Positions 5,467-14,111 of a stretch of 16,070 bases of DNA are shown here, piece by piece (the stretch's first letter is position 1; each line of letters begins with the position of its first letter). This DNA is from Bacillota bacterium. GTDB lineage: Bacteria; Bacillota; DTU030; DUMP01. Made by a program: the position numbers and the translations under genes. The notes below the pieces were generated by a model. That model was not told the origin of the DNA. It searched no databases and saw only the letters and a list, made by a program, of their open reading frames with translations. The DNA is taken from contig JAAYHG010000088.1 in assembly GCA_012735455.1 (NCBI GenBank), forward strand, positions 1-16,070. Direction: 5' to 3'.

Positions 5467-7134
5467 CTAGATCTCAATAATTATCGGCAGGATATTCGGC
5501 CTTCTGCCTGTGACCGCATCGAAGTACGCCCCCAGTGTCTCTTGGATCTTGAGCTTTATCACCGACCATTCAGTGATCTTCTTCTCCTCAATTTCCTTTA
5601 GTACCGCGCTGGCCTGCTTCTTGGCTGACTCCAAGAGGGCTTCAGACTCACGCACATAGACAAAGCCACGGGTGATGATATCTGGTCCAGAGAGGAACTT
5701 CTCCCGCTGCTTATCCATCACCACCACTACAACAAGAACCCCATTGGTGGCCAGGGATAAACGATCCCGCAGCACAATATGGCCCACGTCCCCTATCCCA
5801 AGCCCGTCAATAAAAACAGAGCCGGATTGTACATGGCCGGTGATAGCCCCTTTTTCTCTGCTAACCTCGATCCTGTCTCCAATATCAGGAATAAGAACGT
5901 TCTCGCGCTTAATACCAAGTTCTTCTGCAATCTTGAGAAAGGCCGCTAGATGCCGGTACTCGCCATGGAAGGGCACTAGGTAGCGCGGGCGTACCATATT
6001 AATCATGAGCTTAATCTCTTCCCGGCTGGCGTGACCCGAGACGTGGACTTGCGCCACTCCCTTGTAGATCACCTCTGCCCCTAGGCGGAAGAGATTATCA
6101 ATGGTACGACCCACCAGACTCTCGTTGCCTGGAATGGGGGTGGCAGAAATGACCACTGTGTCACCACGCCGGATTTGTACCTGCCGGTGATCATTGGTGG
6201 CCATCCGCGTTAAGGCGGCCATGGGCTCACCCTGGCTGCCAGTGGTGAGGAGCACTACTTTGTTATCTGGCAGGTGCCCTACCTCTTCCAGCTCCACCAA
6301 GGCTCCCTTGGGCACCCTGAGATAGCCCAACTCCTCTGAAACGGCGACATTCTCACGCATACTGCGGCCGGCAATGGCCACCTTGCGTCCATAGCGCACC
6401 GCCACGTCTATAGCTTGTTGAATCCGGTGTATGTTTGAAGCAAAGGTAGCAATAAGAACGCGACCCTCTGCTTTCTCAAAAATGCGGTCGAAGGTCTCAC
6501 CTACCACTTTCTCAGAGGAGGTATAGCCCGGACGCTCGGCGTTGGTGGCATCACAGAAAAGGGCTAATACACCCTGGTCTCCCAGGGCCGAAAGGCGGCT
6601 CATATCCGTTTGGCGGCCATCCACCGGGGTAAGATCGATCTTAAAGTCCCCGGAATGAACAATAACCCCTGCCGGTGTGTGAATTGCCAGGGCACAGCCA
6701 TCGGGAATACTGTGATTTGTACGAATCCACTCCACGGTGATCTGGCCCAGCTTGGCCGGTGCCTCACCTGGAACCACAACGTTGAGCTTTGCCTGCTTGT
6801 TGAGACGGTGTTCCTCTAGTTTCTTGCGCACCAGCCCAATGGTAAGCTTCGTACCATAAACAGGAACGCTTAGCCGCGGAAGTACGTAAGGCAGAGCACC
6901 AATGTGGTCTTCGTGCCCGTGGGTAAGGACGATACCGCGCACACGTTCCTGATTCTCCAGCAGGTAATCAATATCTGGAACAACCAGGTCGATGCCCAGC
7001 AGCTCTTCGTCGGGAAAGGCCACTCCTGCATCGATGATCACTATGTCATCCCCGTATTCCACCGCTGTCATGTTCTTGCCTATTTCCCGTGTTCCGCCCA
7101 AAGGAATCAGAGAGACAGTGGGTGCCGCAGTCAT
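5467..7134 (-). CDS. rnj: Ribonuclease J
   Basis: A 555-residue metallo-beta-lactamase/beta-CASP ribonuclease. RNase J is the main 5'-3' exonuclease and an endonuclease of Firmicute mRNA decay and rRNA maturation. Visible motifs are THGHEDH (71-77, zinc-binding His72, His74, Asp76, His77), NHSIPDG, HSGDFKID, the beta-CASP sequence SGHASREE and PFHGEYRH. The C-terminal domain follows, with GPDIITRGFVY. The frame is open to TTG at 7194, but the extra residues (KRKRPVRRRR) cover the GAAGGAGGG ribosome binding site of the ATG at 7134, which gives the usual length. It follows thiI by 74 bases and is probably in the same operon. Confidence 0.95.
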   Translation of the reverse strand: MTAAPTVSLIPLGGTREIGKNMTAVEYGDDIVIIDAGVAFPDEELLGIDLVVPDIDYLLENQERVRGIVLTHGHEDHIGALPYVLPRLSVPVYGTKLTIGLVRKKLEEHRLNKQAKLNVVVPGEAPAKLGQITVEWIRTNHSIPDGCALAIHTPAGVIVHSGDFKIDLTPVDGRQTDMSRLSALGDQGVLALFCDATNAERPGYTSSEKVVGETFDRIFEKAEGRVLIATFASNIHRIQQAIDVAVRYGRKVAIAGRSMRENVAVSEELGYLRVPKGALVELEEVGHLPDNKVVLLTTGSQGEPMAALTRMATNDHRQVQIRRGDTVVISATPIPGNESLVGRTIDNLFRLGAEVIYKGVAQVHVSGHASREEIKLMINMVRPRYLVPFHGEYRHLAAFLKIAEELGIKRENVLIPDIGDRIEVSREKGAITGHVQSGSVFIDGLGIGDVGHIVLRDRLSLATNGVLVVVVVMDKQREKFLSGPDIITRGFVYVRESEALLESAKKQASAVLKEIEEKKITEWSVIKLKIQETLGAYFDAVTGRRPNILPIIIEI

Positions 7135-7208
7135 GCCAACCCTCCTTCGCCGAACCGGTCTCTTTCTCTTTGTCCTTTCCACTAAATTCCCCAACTTCCT
7201 TCATTTTC

Positions 7209-8372
7209 TCACGTAATTGAAATAATCTCAGCCTCCTGCACTGCTCGTTCCAGAAGTTCCGTTGCTATAAGGTCCTGCTCCGCCTTTTCCACTTTAGTCA
7301 AGATAGGCCGGGTCTGTGGATGACGCGGTACAAACACCGTACAACAGTCTTCATAGGGCCGAATTGAGATGTCATAGGTGCCGATATGGATAGCCCGGGA
7401 AATGATCTCTTCTTTATCTAAGGCAACCAGGGGACGGAGTATCGGAAGTGTAACCACCGCTCCCGTGGCCGCCAAGCTGGGTAGGGTTTGGCTTGCCACC
7501 TGACCCACGCTTTCTCCGGTTACCAGGGCAATAGCCTTCTCTTTCTGCGCTATCTGTTCAGCAATCCGCATCATCATCCGCCGCATGAGAATAGTAAGCA
7601 GCTCGTCTGGGCCGTCCTTGTGCAGCTTCTTTTGTATCTCAGTAAAAGGGATCACATAAAGTTTGATTGAACCACTGTAACGGGCCAAAACCCGGCAGAG
7701 ATCGACCACCTTCTCCTTTGCCCGGTCGCTGGTAAAAGGGAAGCTGTGGAAGTAAACTGGGATAACCTCCACGCCTCGCTTCATGGTCATCCAACCCGCT
7801 ACAGGGCTATCAATCCCACCGGAAAGGAGCAAAACTACCCTGCCGCTAACGCCTATCGGCAGCCCCCCCGGCCCGGGCAGGGAACGCCAGTAAATGTAGG
7901 CAGCCCGTTCCCTGATCTCAACCTGGAGCGTAACCTGCGGCTGGTGTACGTCTACGCTCAAGCCGGAAACAGAGCGTAAGATGTGCGCTCCCAACTCCCT
8001 ACTTACCTCGGGAGACTTTAGGAGGAAGGATTTGTTGGGTCTCCTGGTCTCCACCTTGAAAGTAGTGTAACCCTCCTGACGGGCCTCTTTTAGGGCAACC
8101 ACTGCGGCAGTCTTGATCTGGGGTAGGTTCAGGTCCGCGCTCAGCGTAGGACTTACCCCTACCAAACCGAAGACGCGCGTCAATCTCTGGCAGGCCGCCT
8201 CCATATCTCCGTTCAAGTAGATATAAATACGGCCGTACTCGCGCTCAATCCGTTCTACAGCAAAGTCCGTCAAAGCCGCCTGCATGTTGAGAATCAGTTT
8301 TTCTTCAAAGGCCCGCCGGTTTCTACCTTTAAGGCCAATCTCTCCGTAGCGCGCTAGGATTAACTCTGGCAC
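7209..8372 (-). CDS. thiI: tRNA 4-thiouridine synthetase ThiI (no rhodanese domain)
   Basis: A 387-residue ThiI that adds sulfur to U8 of tRNA using ATP and a persulfide. It has the N-terminal signature ARYGEIGLKGRNR, a THUMP domain (about residues 45-155), and the PP-loop SGGIDSP (184-190) in the adenylation domain. CCTVFVPRHPQT (from 343) has a Cys pair near the position of the catalytic Cys344 of E. coli. The protein ends after this domain and lacks the C-terminal rhodanese domain, as in B. subtilis, where the desulfurase NifZ delivers sulfur directly. The upstream cysteine desulfurase gene is the expected partner. The start is uncertain: GTG at 8372 gives the usual N-terminus; GTG at 8399 adds nine residues. 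Confidence 0.93.
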   Translation of the reverse strand: MPELILARYGEIGLKGRNRRAFEEKLILNMQAALTDFAVERIEREYGRIYIYLNGDMEAACQRLTRVFGLVGVSPTLSADLNLPQIKTAAVVALKEARQEGYTTFKVETRRPNKSFLLKSPEVSRELGAHILRSVSGLSVDVHQPQVTLQVEIRERAAYIYWRSLPGPGGLPIGVSGRVVLLLSGGIDSPVAGWMTMKRGVEVIPVYFHSFPFTSDRAKEKVVDLCRVLARYSGSIKLYVIPFTEIQKKLHKDGPDELLTILMRRMMMRIAEQIAQKEKAIALVTGESVGQVASQTLPSLAATGAVVTLPILRPLVALDKEEIISRAIHIGTYDISIRPYEDCCTVFVPRHPQTRPILTKVEKAEQDLIATELLERAVQEAEIISIT

Positions 8373-8426
8373 AACAATCACATCCTCACAAAAAAACACA
8401 AGAAACCGCTATCTCCATAAAGAAAG

Positions 8427-9590
8427 CTAACGCCTGCGCGTATACAGGCGCAGCTCAGGTACAATCTCCTTCAGGCACTCCACTGTGTAGTCTATTTCTT
8501 CCTCGGTATTTGTCGGTACGAAGCTGAAGCGTAGAGCTCCCTCGCATCGACTGGGCGCAAGGTTCATAGCCTCCAGCACGTGACTGACAGAAGCACCATG
8601 CGCGGAGCAGGCTGAACCGGTGGACACATAGACTCCCTTCTCCTCCAAGGCATGCAGGAGTACCTCGCCCCTGATGCCCAAGAAGGACAGGTTGAGGATG
8701 TGGGCTGCCCCCCGCTCGTCCTGGGGACCGTTGGCATAGGTGTCTGGAATCTCGGCTTGAACCCTCTCTCTCAACCGCGACTTTAGTTTACCCATGTGCG
8801 CCATTGCCTCAGTATGCTGGGCCCACATCAACCTGGCCGCAACCCCCAAGCCAATAATCCCCGGTACGTTCTCGGTGCCGGATCGCAGACCTGCCTCTTG
8901 ACCACCCCCTACCAACTGGGCCTCCAGGCGCAGCCCCCTACGGACAAAGAGGGCCCCCACTCCCTTTGGCCCCTGTAACTTGTGACCACTCAGGGAGACA
9001 AGGTCCACACCCAGGCGGTGAGGTACCAGGGGCAGGCGAGCAAAACCCTGCACCGCATCGATATGCCATGCGGGTCTCGGCTTTGCGCTGTCTAAGATGG
9101 CCTTGATGGCCTCCAAAGGGGCCACAGCCCCCATTTCGTTGTTGACATGCATAGTGCTCACCAATATGGTCTCGGGGCTAAGGGCTCGCTCTAACTCATG
9201 GAGCACCACCATGCCCTCTTCATCCACTGGCAGGTAGGTCACGTTGAAACCTTCCCGCTCCAGGCGGCGAAAAGCCTCCAATACCGACGGGTGTTCCGCT
9301 TGGGTAGTGATAAGGTGGCGACCCTGACGTACCCGCGCTCGGGCGAGGCCAAAAATAGCCAGGTTGTTCGACTCGGTGCCACCTGAGGTAAAGCAGATCT
9401 CCTCAGGACCGGCAGCCAGCACCTGTGCCACGGCCGCACGGGCTTTTTTGAGCTCTTGTTCGGCGGCCTGGCCGCGCCGGTGCGCGGAGGAGGGGTTACC
9501 GTAATTCTTTTGGAACGCCTCTACCATAGCAGCCACTACTTCTTGACGCACCTTGGTAGTAGCACTATTATCGAGATAAATCTCCGGCAC
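8427..9590 (-). CDS. Cysteine desulfurase (NifS/IscS family, ThiI partner)
   Basis: A 387-residue pyridoxal-phosphate enzyme that removes sulfur from cysteine and passes it on as a persulfide. Visible parts are the N-terminus PEIYLDNSATT, TSGGTESNN, HIDAVQG, the PLP lysine in SLSGHKLQGPKG (Lys204), GGGQEAGLRSGTEN, and the catalytic loop STGSACSAHG (Cys328). The short loop and adjacent thiI point to a NifZ-like donor for tRNA thiolation rather than the SUF system. GTG at 9590 has AAGGGGGTG just upstream and gives the standard start. The ATG at 9614 would place that site inside the gene. It leads an apparent operon with thiI, RNase J and the small ORF. Confidence 0.93.
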   Translation of the reverse strand: MPEIYLDNSATTKVRQEVVAAMVEAFQKNYGNPSSAHRRGQAAEQELKKARAAVAQVLAAGPEEICFTSGGTESNNLAIFGLARARVRQGRHLITTQAEHPSVLEAFRRLEREGFNVTYLPVDEEGMVVLHELERALSPETILVSTMHVNNEMGAVAPLEAIKAILDSAKPRPAWHIDAVQGFARLPLVPHRLGVDLVSLSGHKLQGPKGVGALFVRRGLRLEAQLVGGGQEAGLRSGTENVPGIIGLGVAARLMWAQHTEAMAHMGKLKSRLRERVQAEIPDTYANGPQDERGAAHILNLSFLGIRGEVLLHALEEKGVYVSTGSACSAHGASVSHVLEAMNLAPSRCEGALRFSFVPTNTEEEIDYTVECLKEIVPELRLYTRRR

Positions 9591-9636
9591 CTGGGCACCC
9601 CCTTGTATAATCATTCCGCAAACGAGCTGGCATGTA

Positions 9637-9643
9637 GTATAAT
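9637..9643. promoter_or_regulatory. Possible overlapping divergent -10 boxes
   Basis: TAGTATAATT reads TATAAT on the plus strand (9638-9643), toward the DedA gene, and TATACT on the minus strand (9637-9642), toward the desulfurase operon. The minus strand has AAGACA 18 bases upstream as a fair -35. The plus strand lacks a good -35. If both work, they would compete for polymerase. Confidence 0.35.
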
Positions 9644-9688
9644 TGGTTGGTGACCGGTCTGTCTTTCATCCCAAGGAGGGGTAATAGC

Positions 9689-10438
9689 GTGTCACCCGCA
9701 ACTAGTACCTGGCTTGAAACTGCCACTCTCGTCCTTACACACTATGGTGTAAGCGGGCTCATTTTCACTGCTTTTACGGAAGCGTCCTTTTTCCCTCTGC
9801 CGCCTGACCTTATCCTGGTACCTCTTTGTCTGCTGCGGCCTGAGCTGGCCTGGTGGTATGCCCTTGTCACCACTCTGGCCTCTTCCGTGGGTGGTGTCTT
9901 TGGCGCCTTTATTGGCATTCGCTTCGGCCGCCCCCTGCTACAACGCCTAACCTCCGAACAGCGCATCGCGCAGGTGGAACATCTCTTTCAGCACTACGGC
10001 GGTTGGGCCGTAGCATTGGCGGCACTGACCCCGATACCCTATAAAGTATTTACCATTGCAGCCGGGGTCTTTCGTGTAAAGCCCTGGATTGTGCTTACTG
10101 CATCCCTGGGCGGGCGCGGCCTGCGTTTCTTTTTGGTAGCTTTCGCCATCTACCTGTGGGGCGATCACGCTACAGCTATTATCAGCACCTACCTGGGTCC
10201 CATTACCCTGGTATTAGGCCTGGTGCTTATCTTGGGCGCCTTGCTCTTTGAACGGCTGCCACGGGCACGCTACCGCCAATTGGTTTTGCCACTGATCCTT
10301 ACTATTGTTATCGCTGTTGTCCTGGCACACGTTAGCCTCAGAACCAATTATTTTACGGATCTGCAATTGGCTGCCCTGGGACTCATCCTAACCCTTACTT
10401 GTATTCTCTTGGCTTACCTGCCGGGCAGACGGCGTTAG
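9689..10438 (+). CDS. DedA/VTT-domain membrane protein (YqaA-like)
   Basis: A 249-residue integral membrane protein. The VTT/SNARE-associated core carries TEASFFPLPPDLILVP (about residues 28-43), a re-entrant Pro-rich element typical of the DedA superfamily. It continues with SSVGGVFGAFIGIRFGRPLL and ALTPIPYKVFTIAAGVF. Family members move or flip lipid carriers such as undecaprenyl phosphate and phospholipids; which one here is unknown. Beyond the VTT core, two further hydrophobic spans (about 200-217 and 226-246) form a C-terminal extension not found in the shortest members. The GTG at 9689 has AAGGAGGGG upstream; the longer frame from 9647 has none. Divergent from the desulfurase operon and convergent with the DegV gene, 10 bases apart. 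Confidence 0.88.
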   Translation: MSPATSTWLETATLVLTHYGVSGLIFTAFTEASFFPLPPDLILVPLCLLRPELAWWYALVTTLASSVGGVFGAFIGIRFGRPLLQRLTSEQRIAQVEHLFQHYGGWAVALAALTPIPYKVFTIAAGVFRVKPWIVLTASLGGRGLRFFLVAFAIYLWGDHATAIISTYLGPITLVLGLVLILGALLFERLPRARYRQLVLPLILTIVIAVVLAHVSLRTNYFTDLQLAALGLILTLTCILLAYLPGRRR

Positions 10439-10449
10439 TACCTTCTGCC
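10424..10449. terminator. Weak hairpin between convergent DedA and DegV genes
   Basis: GGCAGA (10424-10429) pairs with TCTGCC (10444-10449), extended by GG/CC past a mismatch. It covers the ends of both convergent genes. No T-run follows on either strand, so this is a weak terminator candidate. Confidence 0.3.
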
Positions 10450-11300
10450 TAAACTGTATAGAAAATAATCCCTGCCGCCCCAGGTCCCACGTGGTTTCCG
10501 ACCACCGGTCCAAACTCAGAAGGAATTACCTTGGCCTGTGGCACTGCCTCTCGCAACAACTGCTGGAGGCGGCCACTGGTTTCTTTGTCATCGGCATCAA
10601 CAACAGTGGCTGTCACCTTGTCCTTGCCGGCGCAAGCCTCCGCTGTGAGCTCCACTATCCGTTCCAAGGCCTTTTTCTTGGTTCGCACCTTCTCGTGTAC
10701 ACTGATAACGCCCTCTTCATCTTTGAGGCCCAAGATAGGCTTTACCTGCAACATTGAACCCACCAGAGTCTGAGCAGCACCAATACGCCCACCATTGTAC
10801 AAATAGCGGAGACTATCTACCATAAAAAAAGCCTTTAGGTCACGGATAATGGTCCGACAACGCTCCAGAACTGCCTCCAGAGGCGCGTTCTCAGCTGCTG
10901 CCCGGGCTGCCTCCAAGACAATGAAACCCAGCCCCATGCAGGTGAAGCGGCTGTCTAGTATGTGGATATCTAGGTCCGGCAACATACGTCGCGCTGTCTC
11001 AGCTGCAGCCACTGTACCGCTAAGGTCGCCGGAAATGTGGATAGAGACGATGCTGGCTCCCTGTCGGCCGAGCTCTTGATACAAAGCGGCAAACTCTCCC
11101 GCCGGTGGCTGGGAGGTGGTGGGCAGCGTCTTAGCTGTACGGAGTCGCCGGAAAAACTCAGCGTTGGTTATGTCCATCCCTTCGCGCAGTGATACCCCTT
11201 CCATGTTCACCCTGAGTGGCACCACATGTATACCGTGTTCCTGTATCAGTTCCATCGGAAGATAGGCGGTGCTGTCTGTAACCACATGAATTTTTCCCAC
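10449..11300 (-). CDS. DegV family fatty-acid-binding protein
   Basis: A 283-residue DegV-family protein. Characteristic parts are VVTDSTAYLP at the N-terminus, TLPTTSQPPAGEFAALY around residue 55, and VSIHISGDLSGT around residue 90. SLRYLYNGGRIG follows around residue 165, and the C-terminal stretch ends GPGAAGIIFYTV. DegV proteins bind one long-chain fatty acid; FakB members give it to the kinase FakA for phospholipid synthesis. No fakA is in view, so whether this copy is a FakB is open. The start is GTG with AGGGAGAG upstream. It follows the phasin-like gene by 41 bases and probably shares its promoter. Confidence 0.93.
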   Translation of the reverse strand: MGKIHVVTDSTAYLPMELIQEHGIHVVPLRVNMEGVSLREGMDITNAEFFRRLRTAKTLPTTSQPPAGEFAALYQELGRQGASIVSIHISGDLSGTVAAAETARRMLPDLDIHILDSRFTCMGLGFIVLEAARAAAENAPLEAVLERCRTIIRDLKAFFMVDSLRYLYNGGRIGAAQTLVGSMLQVKPILGLKDEEGVISVHEKVRTKKKALERIVELTAEACAGKDKVTATVVDADDKETSGRLQQLLREAVPQAKVIPSEFGPVVGNHVGPGAAGIIFYTV

Positions 11301-11341
11301 TTATACTTCTCTCCCTACTGCCCCATGCCACACTGGAGGGG

Positions 11342-11686
11342 CTAGTCTAATTCGGCTTGTACGTCCTGCTCTCGGCGCTGTGCCTCTTCTAAGGCGTTAA
11401 CCCGCTTCTCCAAGGCGGCAATACGCTTCTCCAGCACTCCTAGCTCGTCCCTGGACACACCCTTAAGAGCCTTTAGGGTGCGCTCAGTTTGCTCCTGCGC
11501 CAAGCGTAGCACGTTGTCGCGCTCCCTCTGGCCCCGTTCCCAAAGGTCGCGGAGCATCTCCTTGGCCTCGTCTTGGGTTATCTCGCCTTTCTTTACCAGT
11601 TCATCAATTCCTTTTTCTAGGGTTTCCTTGGTCATGGTAAGGGCACCTAACCCAAGCAGCATGGCCTTTCTGAGAACGCTACTCAT
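11342..11686 (-). CDS. Phasin-like coiled-coil protein (PhaF-like)
   Basis: A 114-residue protein with a short hydrophobic N-terminal stretch (LRKAMLLGLGALTMT), the motif EELVKKGE-like LEKGIDELVKKGEITQDEA, and a long helix. The last part (about 79-112) shows heptads (VLEKRIAALEKRVNALEEA), giving a likely coiled coil. This matches the small phasin-family/PhaF-like proteins common in Firmicutes. True phasins coat polyhydroxyalkanoate granules, but many of these small proteins occur in genomes without PHA synthase, so granule binding is not shown. ATG at 11686 has GCAGGAGGT upstream; the longer frame from 11743 has no ribosome binding site. First gene of an operon with the DegV gene. Confidence 0.8.
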   Translation of the reverse strand: MSSVLRKAMLLGLGALTMTKETLEKGIDELVKKGEITQDEAKEMLRDLWERGQRERDNVLRLAQEQTERTLKALKGVSRDELGVLEKRIAALEKRVNALEEAQRREQDVQAELD

Positions 11687-11786
11687 GCCTCTTACCTCCT
11701 GCTGGATCTTAATTTCAGGATACCCGTAAAACCTGGCTCTCAACCCTTACATCATATACTATTCACCTGGTGCTTCTTCAAAAGTT

Positions 11787-11815
11787 ATCATATATATAGT
11801 GGAAGAGGTTGTCAA
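11787..11815 (-). promoter_or_regulatory. Sigma-A promoter of the phasin-like/DegV operon
   Basis: On the minus strand, TTGACA (11810-11815), 17 bases, then TATGAT (11787-11792). The match is near consensus, with a leader of about 95 bases to the phasin-like gene. Confidence 0.8.
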
Positions 11816-11926
11816 TGACACCCAGCTTGCACCTTGGGAAGGATTTTCTCCCTCTGGAACGAAGAGTATAGCATAGTGCAGAGGCCAAATACACCACTGG
11901 ATTTGTGTTGGAAAGGAGCCAATACC

Positions 11927-13336
11927 GTGAAGCTTAAGTACCGCGCCCTTTCTTTTTATCTATTGTTCTGCTTGGTAGCAGTAGCCCTGGTTCCCACAAG
12001 TGTTGCGGCTGCAGCCCCAATTCGTGTTTTCTTAAATGGACGTCAGCTCTCTTTTGATACCCCACCCATATTAGAAGCAGGTCGGACCCTGGTACCTTTC
12101 CGGGCTATCGGCGAGGCTATGGGCGTTGCTGTTCATTGGGATACAGCCAGAAGGGTTGTAAGGGCGCAGCAACAGGGAGTCATCGTTGAGCTGCCAGTGG
12201 GTGAGAAAACAGCCACGGTAAACGGTCAGTCCGTCATCCTTGACGTACCTGCCACGATTCGCCAAAACCGTACTCTGGTGCCGCTGCGTTTCTTTAGCCA
12301 GGCCTTTGGAGCTCAGGTACACTGGAACAACGCTACCCGTACTGTTACCATTAGTACTGGACCTGCCTCAGCCTACATACTGGGCTACTATTACTCTAAG
12401 TCTTACCAGGACTTTATGGAAAACTACCAGAACCTCTCCGGCGTGGCCGCCATGTGGTACACCTTAGATAGCAACGGTCGCCTCACAGGCCAAGCCGCAG
12501 CACGTGGTATATCGGTGCCACAAGGATACGAGGAGCCGCTGGCCGTCGCAGCGGAGAACGGGATCGAAACCTATGCCCTGGTCTTTGAAAACACCGCAGA
12601 CAAGATTCACCAGGTGCTGGCTGATCGCACCTTGGGAGACCAACTGATTAGCGACATTGTGCAGCTATTGAAAGACGAGGGTTACACAGGCGTTAACATT
12701 GACTTTGAAATGGTACGAGAAAGCGACGGTGCAAACCTCACCACCTTCATCCAGCGTCTCGGAGAAGCAGTGCATGCCGCAGGAAAGAAACTGGCTCTCT
12801 CACTCCCGGCCCGGACAGAAACAGGTTGGCACCGCGCCTATGACTATGCAGCTTTAGGCCGGGTGGCCGATCAGGTTGCTATTATGGCCTACGATTACGC
12901 CCCAGGAACCGCCGGCCCCCAGGCCACTTTACCCTGGGTGCGCCAGGTAGTAGACTACACCTTAGAGCGCATCCCTGCTCATAAGGTCCTGCTGGGACTG
13001 CCGCTCTATGGTTACGACTGGTCCACACAGGGTCGCCGTACCGTCCTCTTTACGGAAACCGGCCTCAACGTCCTTTACCTGGACGACCTTTTCGCACGCT
13101 ACCGCCCGGAGCTCAAGTGGGACGAGAAGTCCAGCCAGCCATACTTCAACTATGTGGATGAAAACGGTATTAACCACAGCGTTTGGTATGAAAACGCTGC
13201 TAGCATCGGGGCTAAACTCGACCTGGTACAGGAAAAGGGCCTCGCCGGCGTAGCTATCTGGCGGTTAGGATACACTACCCCTTGGTTTTATGCCTTGCTG
13301 GGCCAACGCTGGGTAGCGGAAAGCAAGACTAGCTAA
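11927..13336 (+). CDS. Secreted GH18 glycosidase with N-terminal stalk domain
   Basis: A 469-residue exported protein. A signal peptide (about 1-30, KLKYR then a hydrophobic core, TSVAAAA) is followed by a copper amine oxidase N-terminal-like stalk domain (about 31-143). This domain has two copies of the RTLVP(F/L)R motif and W-x-x-A-x-R-x-V strands. From about 150 comes a GH18 barrel of the spore-hydrolase (YaaH/SleL) type: GYYYSKSY, YTGVNIDFE with the catalytic Glu261 and Asp259, MAYDYAPG, GLPLYGYDW and AIWRLGY. SleL-type enzymes are N-acetylglucosaminidases acting on spore cortex and usually carry LysM repeats; here a stalk domain replaces them. The GTG at 11927 has AAAGGAG upstream and starts the signal peptide correctly. 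The substrate is inferred. Confidence 0.9.
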   Translation: MKLKYRALSFYLLFCLVAVALVPTSVAAAAPIRVFLNGRQLSFDTPPILEAGRTLVPFRAIGEAMGVAVHWDTARRVVRAQQQGVIVELPVGEKTATVNGQSVILDVPATIRQNRTLVPLRFFSQAFGAQVHWNNATRTVTISTGPASAYILGYYYSKSYQDFMENYQNLSGVAAMWYTLDSNGRLTGQAAARGISVPQGYEEPLAVAAENGIETYALVFENTADKIHQVLADRTLGDQLISDIVQLLKDEGYTGVNIDFEMVRESDGANLTTFIQRLGEAVHAAGKKLALSLPARTETGWHRAYDYAALGRVADQVAIMAYDYAPGTAGPQATLPWVRQVVDYTLERIPAHKVLLGLPLYGYDWSTQGRRTVLFTETGLNVLYLDDLFARYRPELKWDEKSSQPYFNYVDENGINHSVWYENAASIGAKLDLVQEKGLAGVAIWRLGYTTPWFYALLGQRWVAESKTS

Positions 13337-13360
13337 CTAGCTTTAAAAGGAGCGGGTACG

Positions 13361-14071
13361 ATGCGCGTTTGCGTCTATCCACTACCAAACCTTGTTCCGC
13401 GGGACCTTACAGGTCCTGCGGTGGTAATCGATGTGCTCCGAGCCACCAGCGTAATGGTGACAGCTCTTGCCAATGGCGCGCATTCTATCCGAACCGTGGC
13501 AGAGGTCGAGAGTGCACGCTCCCTCGCTGACTCCTATCCCCCAGGCACAGTACTCTTGGGGGGTGAGAGGCGGGCTCTGCCTATCCCAGGGTTTGACTTT
13601 GGCAACTCCCCTTTGGAGTATACGAAGAACACGGTTCAGGGTAAGACCATTATCCTCACCACCACCAACGGTACACGGGCACTGGAAACCCTCAAGGGAG
13701 TGCGCCCCCTCTTTATTGGAGCTTTTTTGAACGGAAGCGCAGTTGCCAAGGCCCTGGCCAGCCTAGGCCAGGATGCAACGCTGGTTTGTTCCGGCACGCG
13801 CGGGCACTTCTCTCTGGATGACGCCGCATGTGCCGGAATGGTGTCAGCCCGGCTGCAGGAGCTGGTGCCAGGGCTTGAGCTGGATGATATGGCTTACACA
13901 GTGCTCAGCCTCTACCAGCAGCACCAAAAAAACCTGCGGGAACTGATACACCACGCAGCCCACTGCCAATACCTAACGAGTATCGGCCTGGAAAAAGACA
14001 TTACCTACTGCCTCCAGGAAGACCTCTTTGCCCTGGTGCCCCAACTGGTTAATGAAGAAGTAAAGATATAA
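13361..14071 (+). CDS. comB: 2-phosphosulfolactate phosphatase (ComB family)
   Basis: A 236-residue ComB-family protein. Family marks are VVIDVLRATSVMVTAL (from residue 21, Asp24), LLGGERRALPIPGFDFGNSP, ILTTTNGTRAL, and CSGTRGHFSLDDAACAG. ComB is a Mg-dependent phosphatase that turns 2-phosphosulfolactate into sulfolactate. In methanogens this leads to coenzyme M; in Bacillus a homologue (YitC) serves the sulfolactate stored in spores. No ComA synthase is next to it. It starts 24 bases after the GH18 gene with an AAAAGGAG ribosome binding site, and is probably cotranscribed with it. A terminator follows. This name is not related to competence gene comB. Confidence 0.9.
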   Translation: MRVCVYPLPNLVPRDLTGPAVVIDVLRATSVMVTALANGAHSIRTVAEVESARSLADSYPPGTVLLGGERRALPIPGFDFGNSPLEYTKNTVQGKTIILTTTNGTRALETLKGVRPLFIGAFLNGSAVAKALASLGQDATLVCSGTRGHFSLDDAACAGMVSARLQELVPGLELDDMAYTVLSLYQQHQKNLRELIHHAAHCQYLTSIGLEKDITYCLQEDLFALVPQLVNEEVKI

Positions 14072-14078
14072 CAAAAAG

Positions 14079-14100
14079 CCCTGCCCACCAGCAGGGTTTT
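14079..14100 (+). terminator. Rho-independent terminator of the ComB gene
   Basis: CCCTGC (14079-14084) pairs with GCAGGG (14091-14096) around a CCACCA loop, followed by TTTTATT. It lies between comB and the 3' end of the converging tRNA gene. Confidence 0.8.
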
Positions 14101-14111
14101 ATTAACATATT

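Noticed and set aside
11753..11761. A CATATACTA sequence matching the sigma-K -10, upstream of the GH18 gene
   Set aside because: No mACm lies 16-17 bases upstream (the nearest is at 19), and the leader would be about 160 bases.
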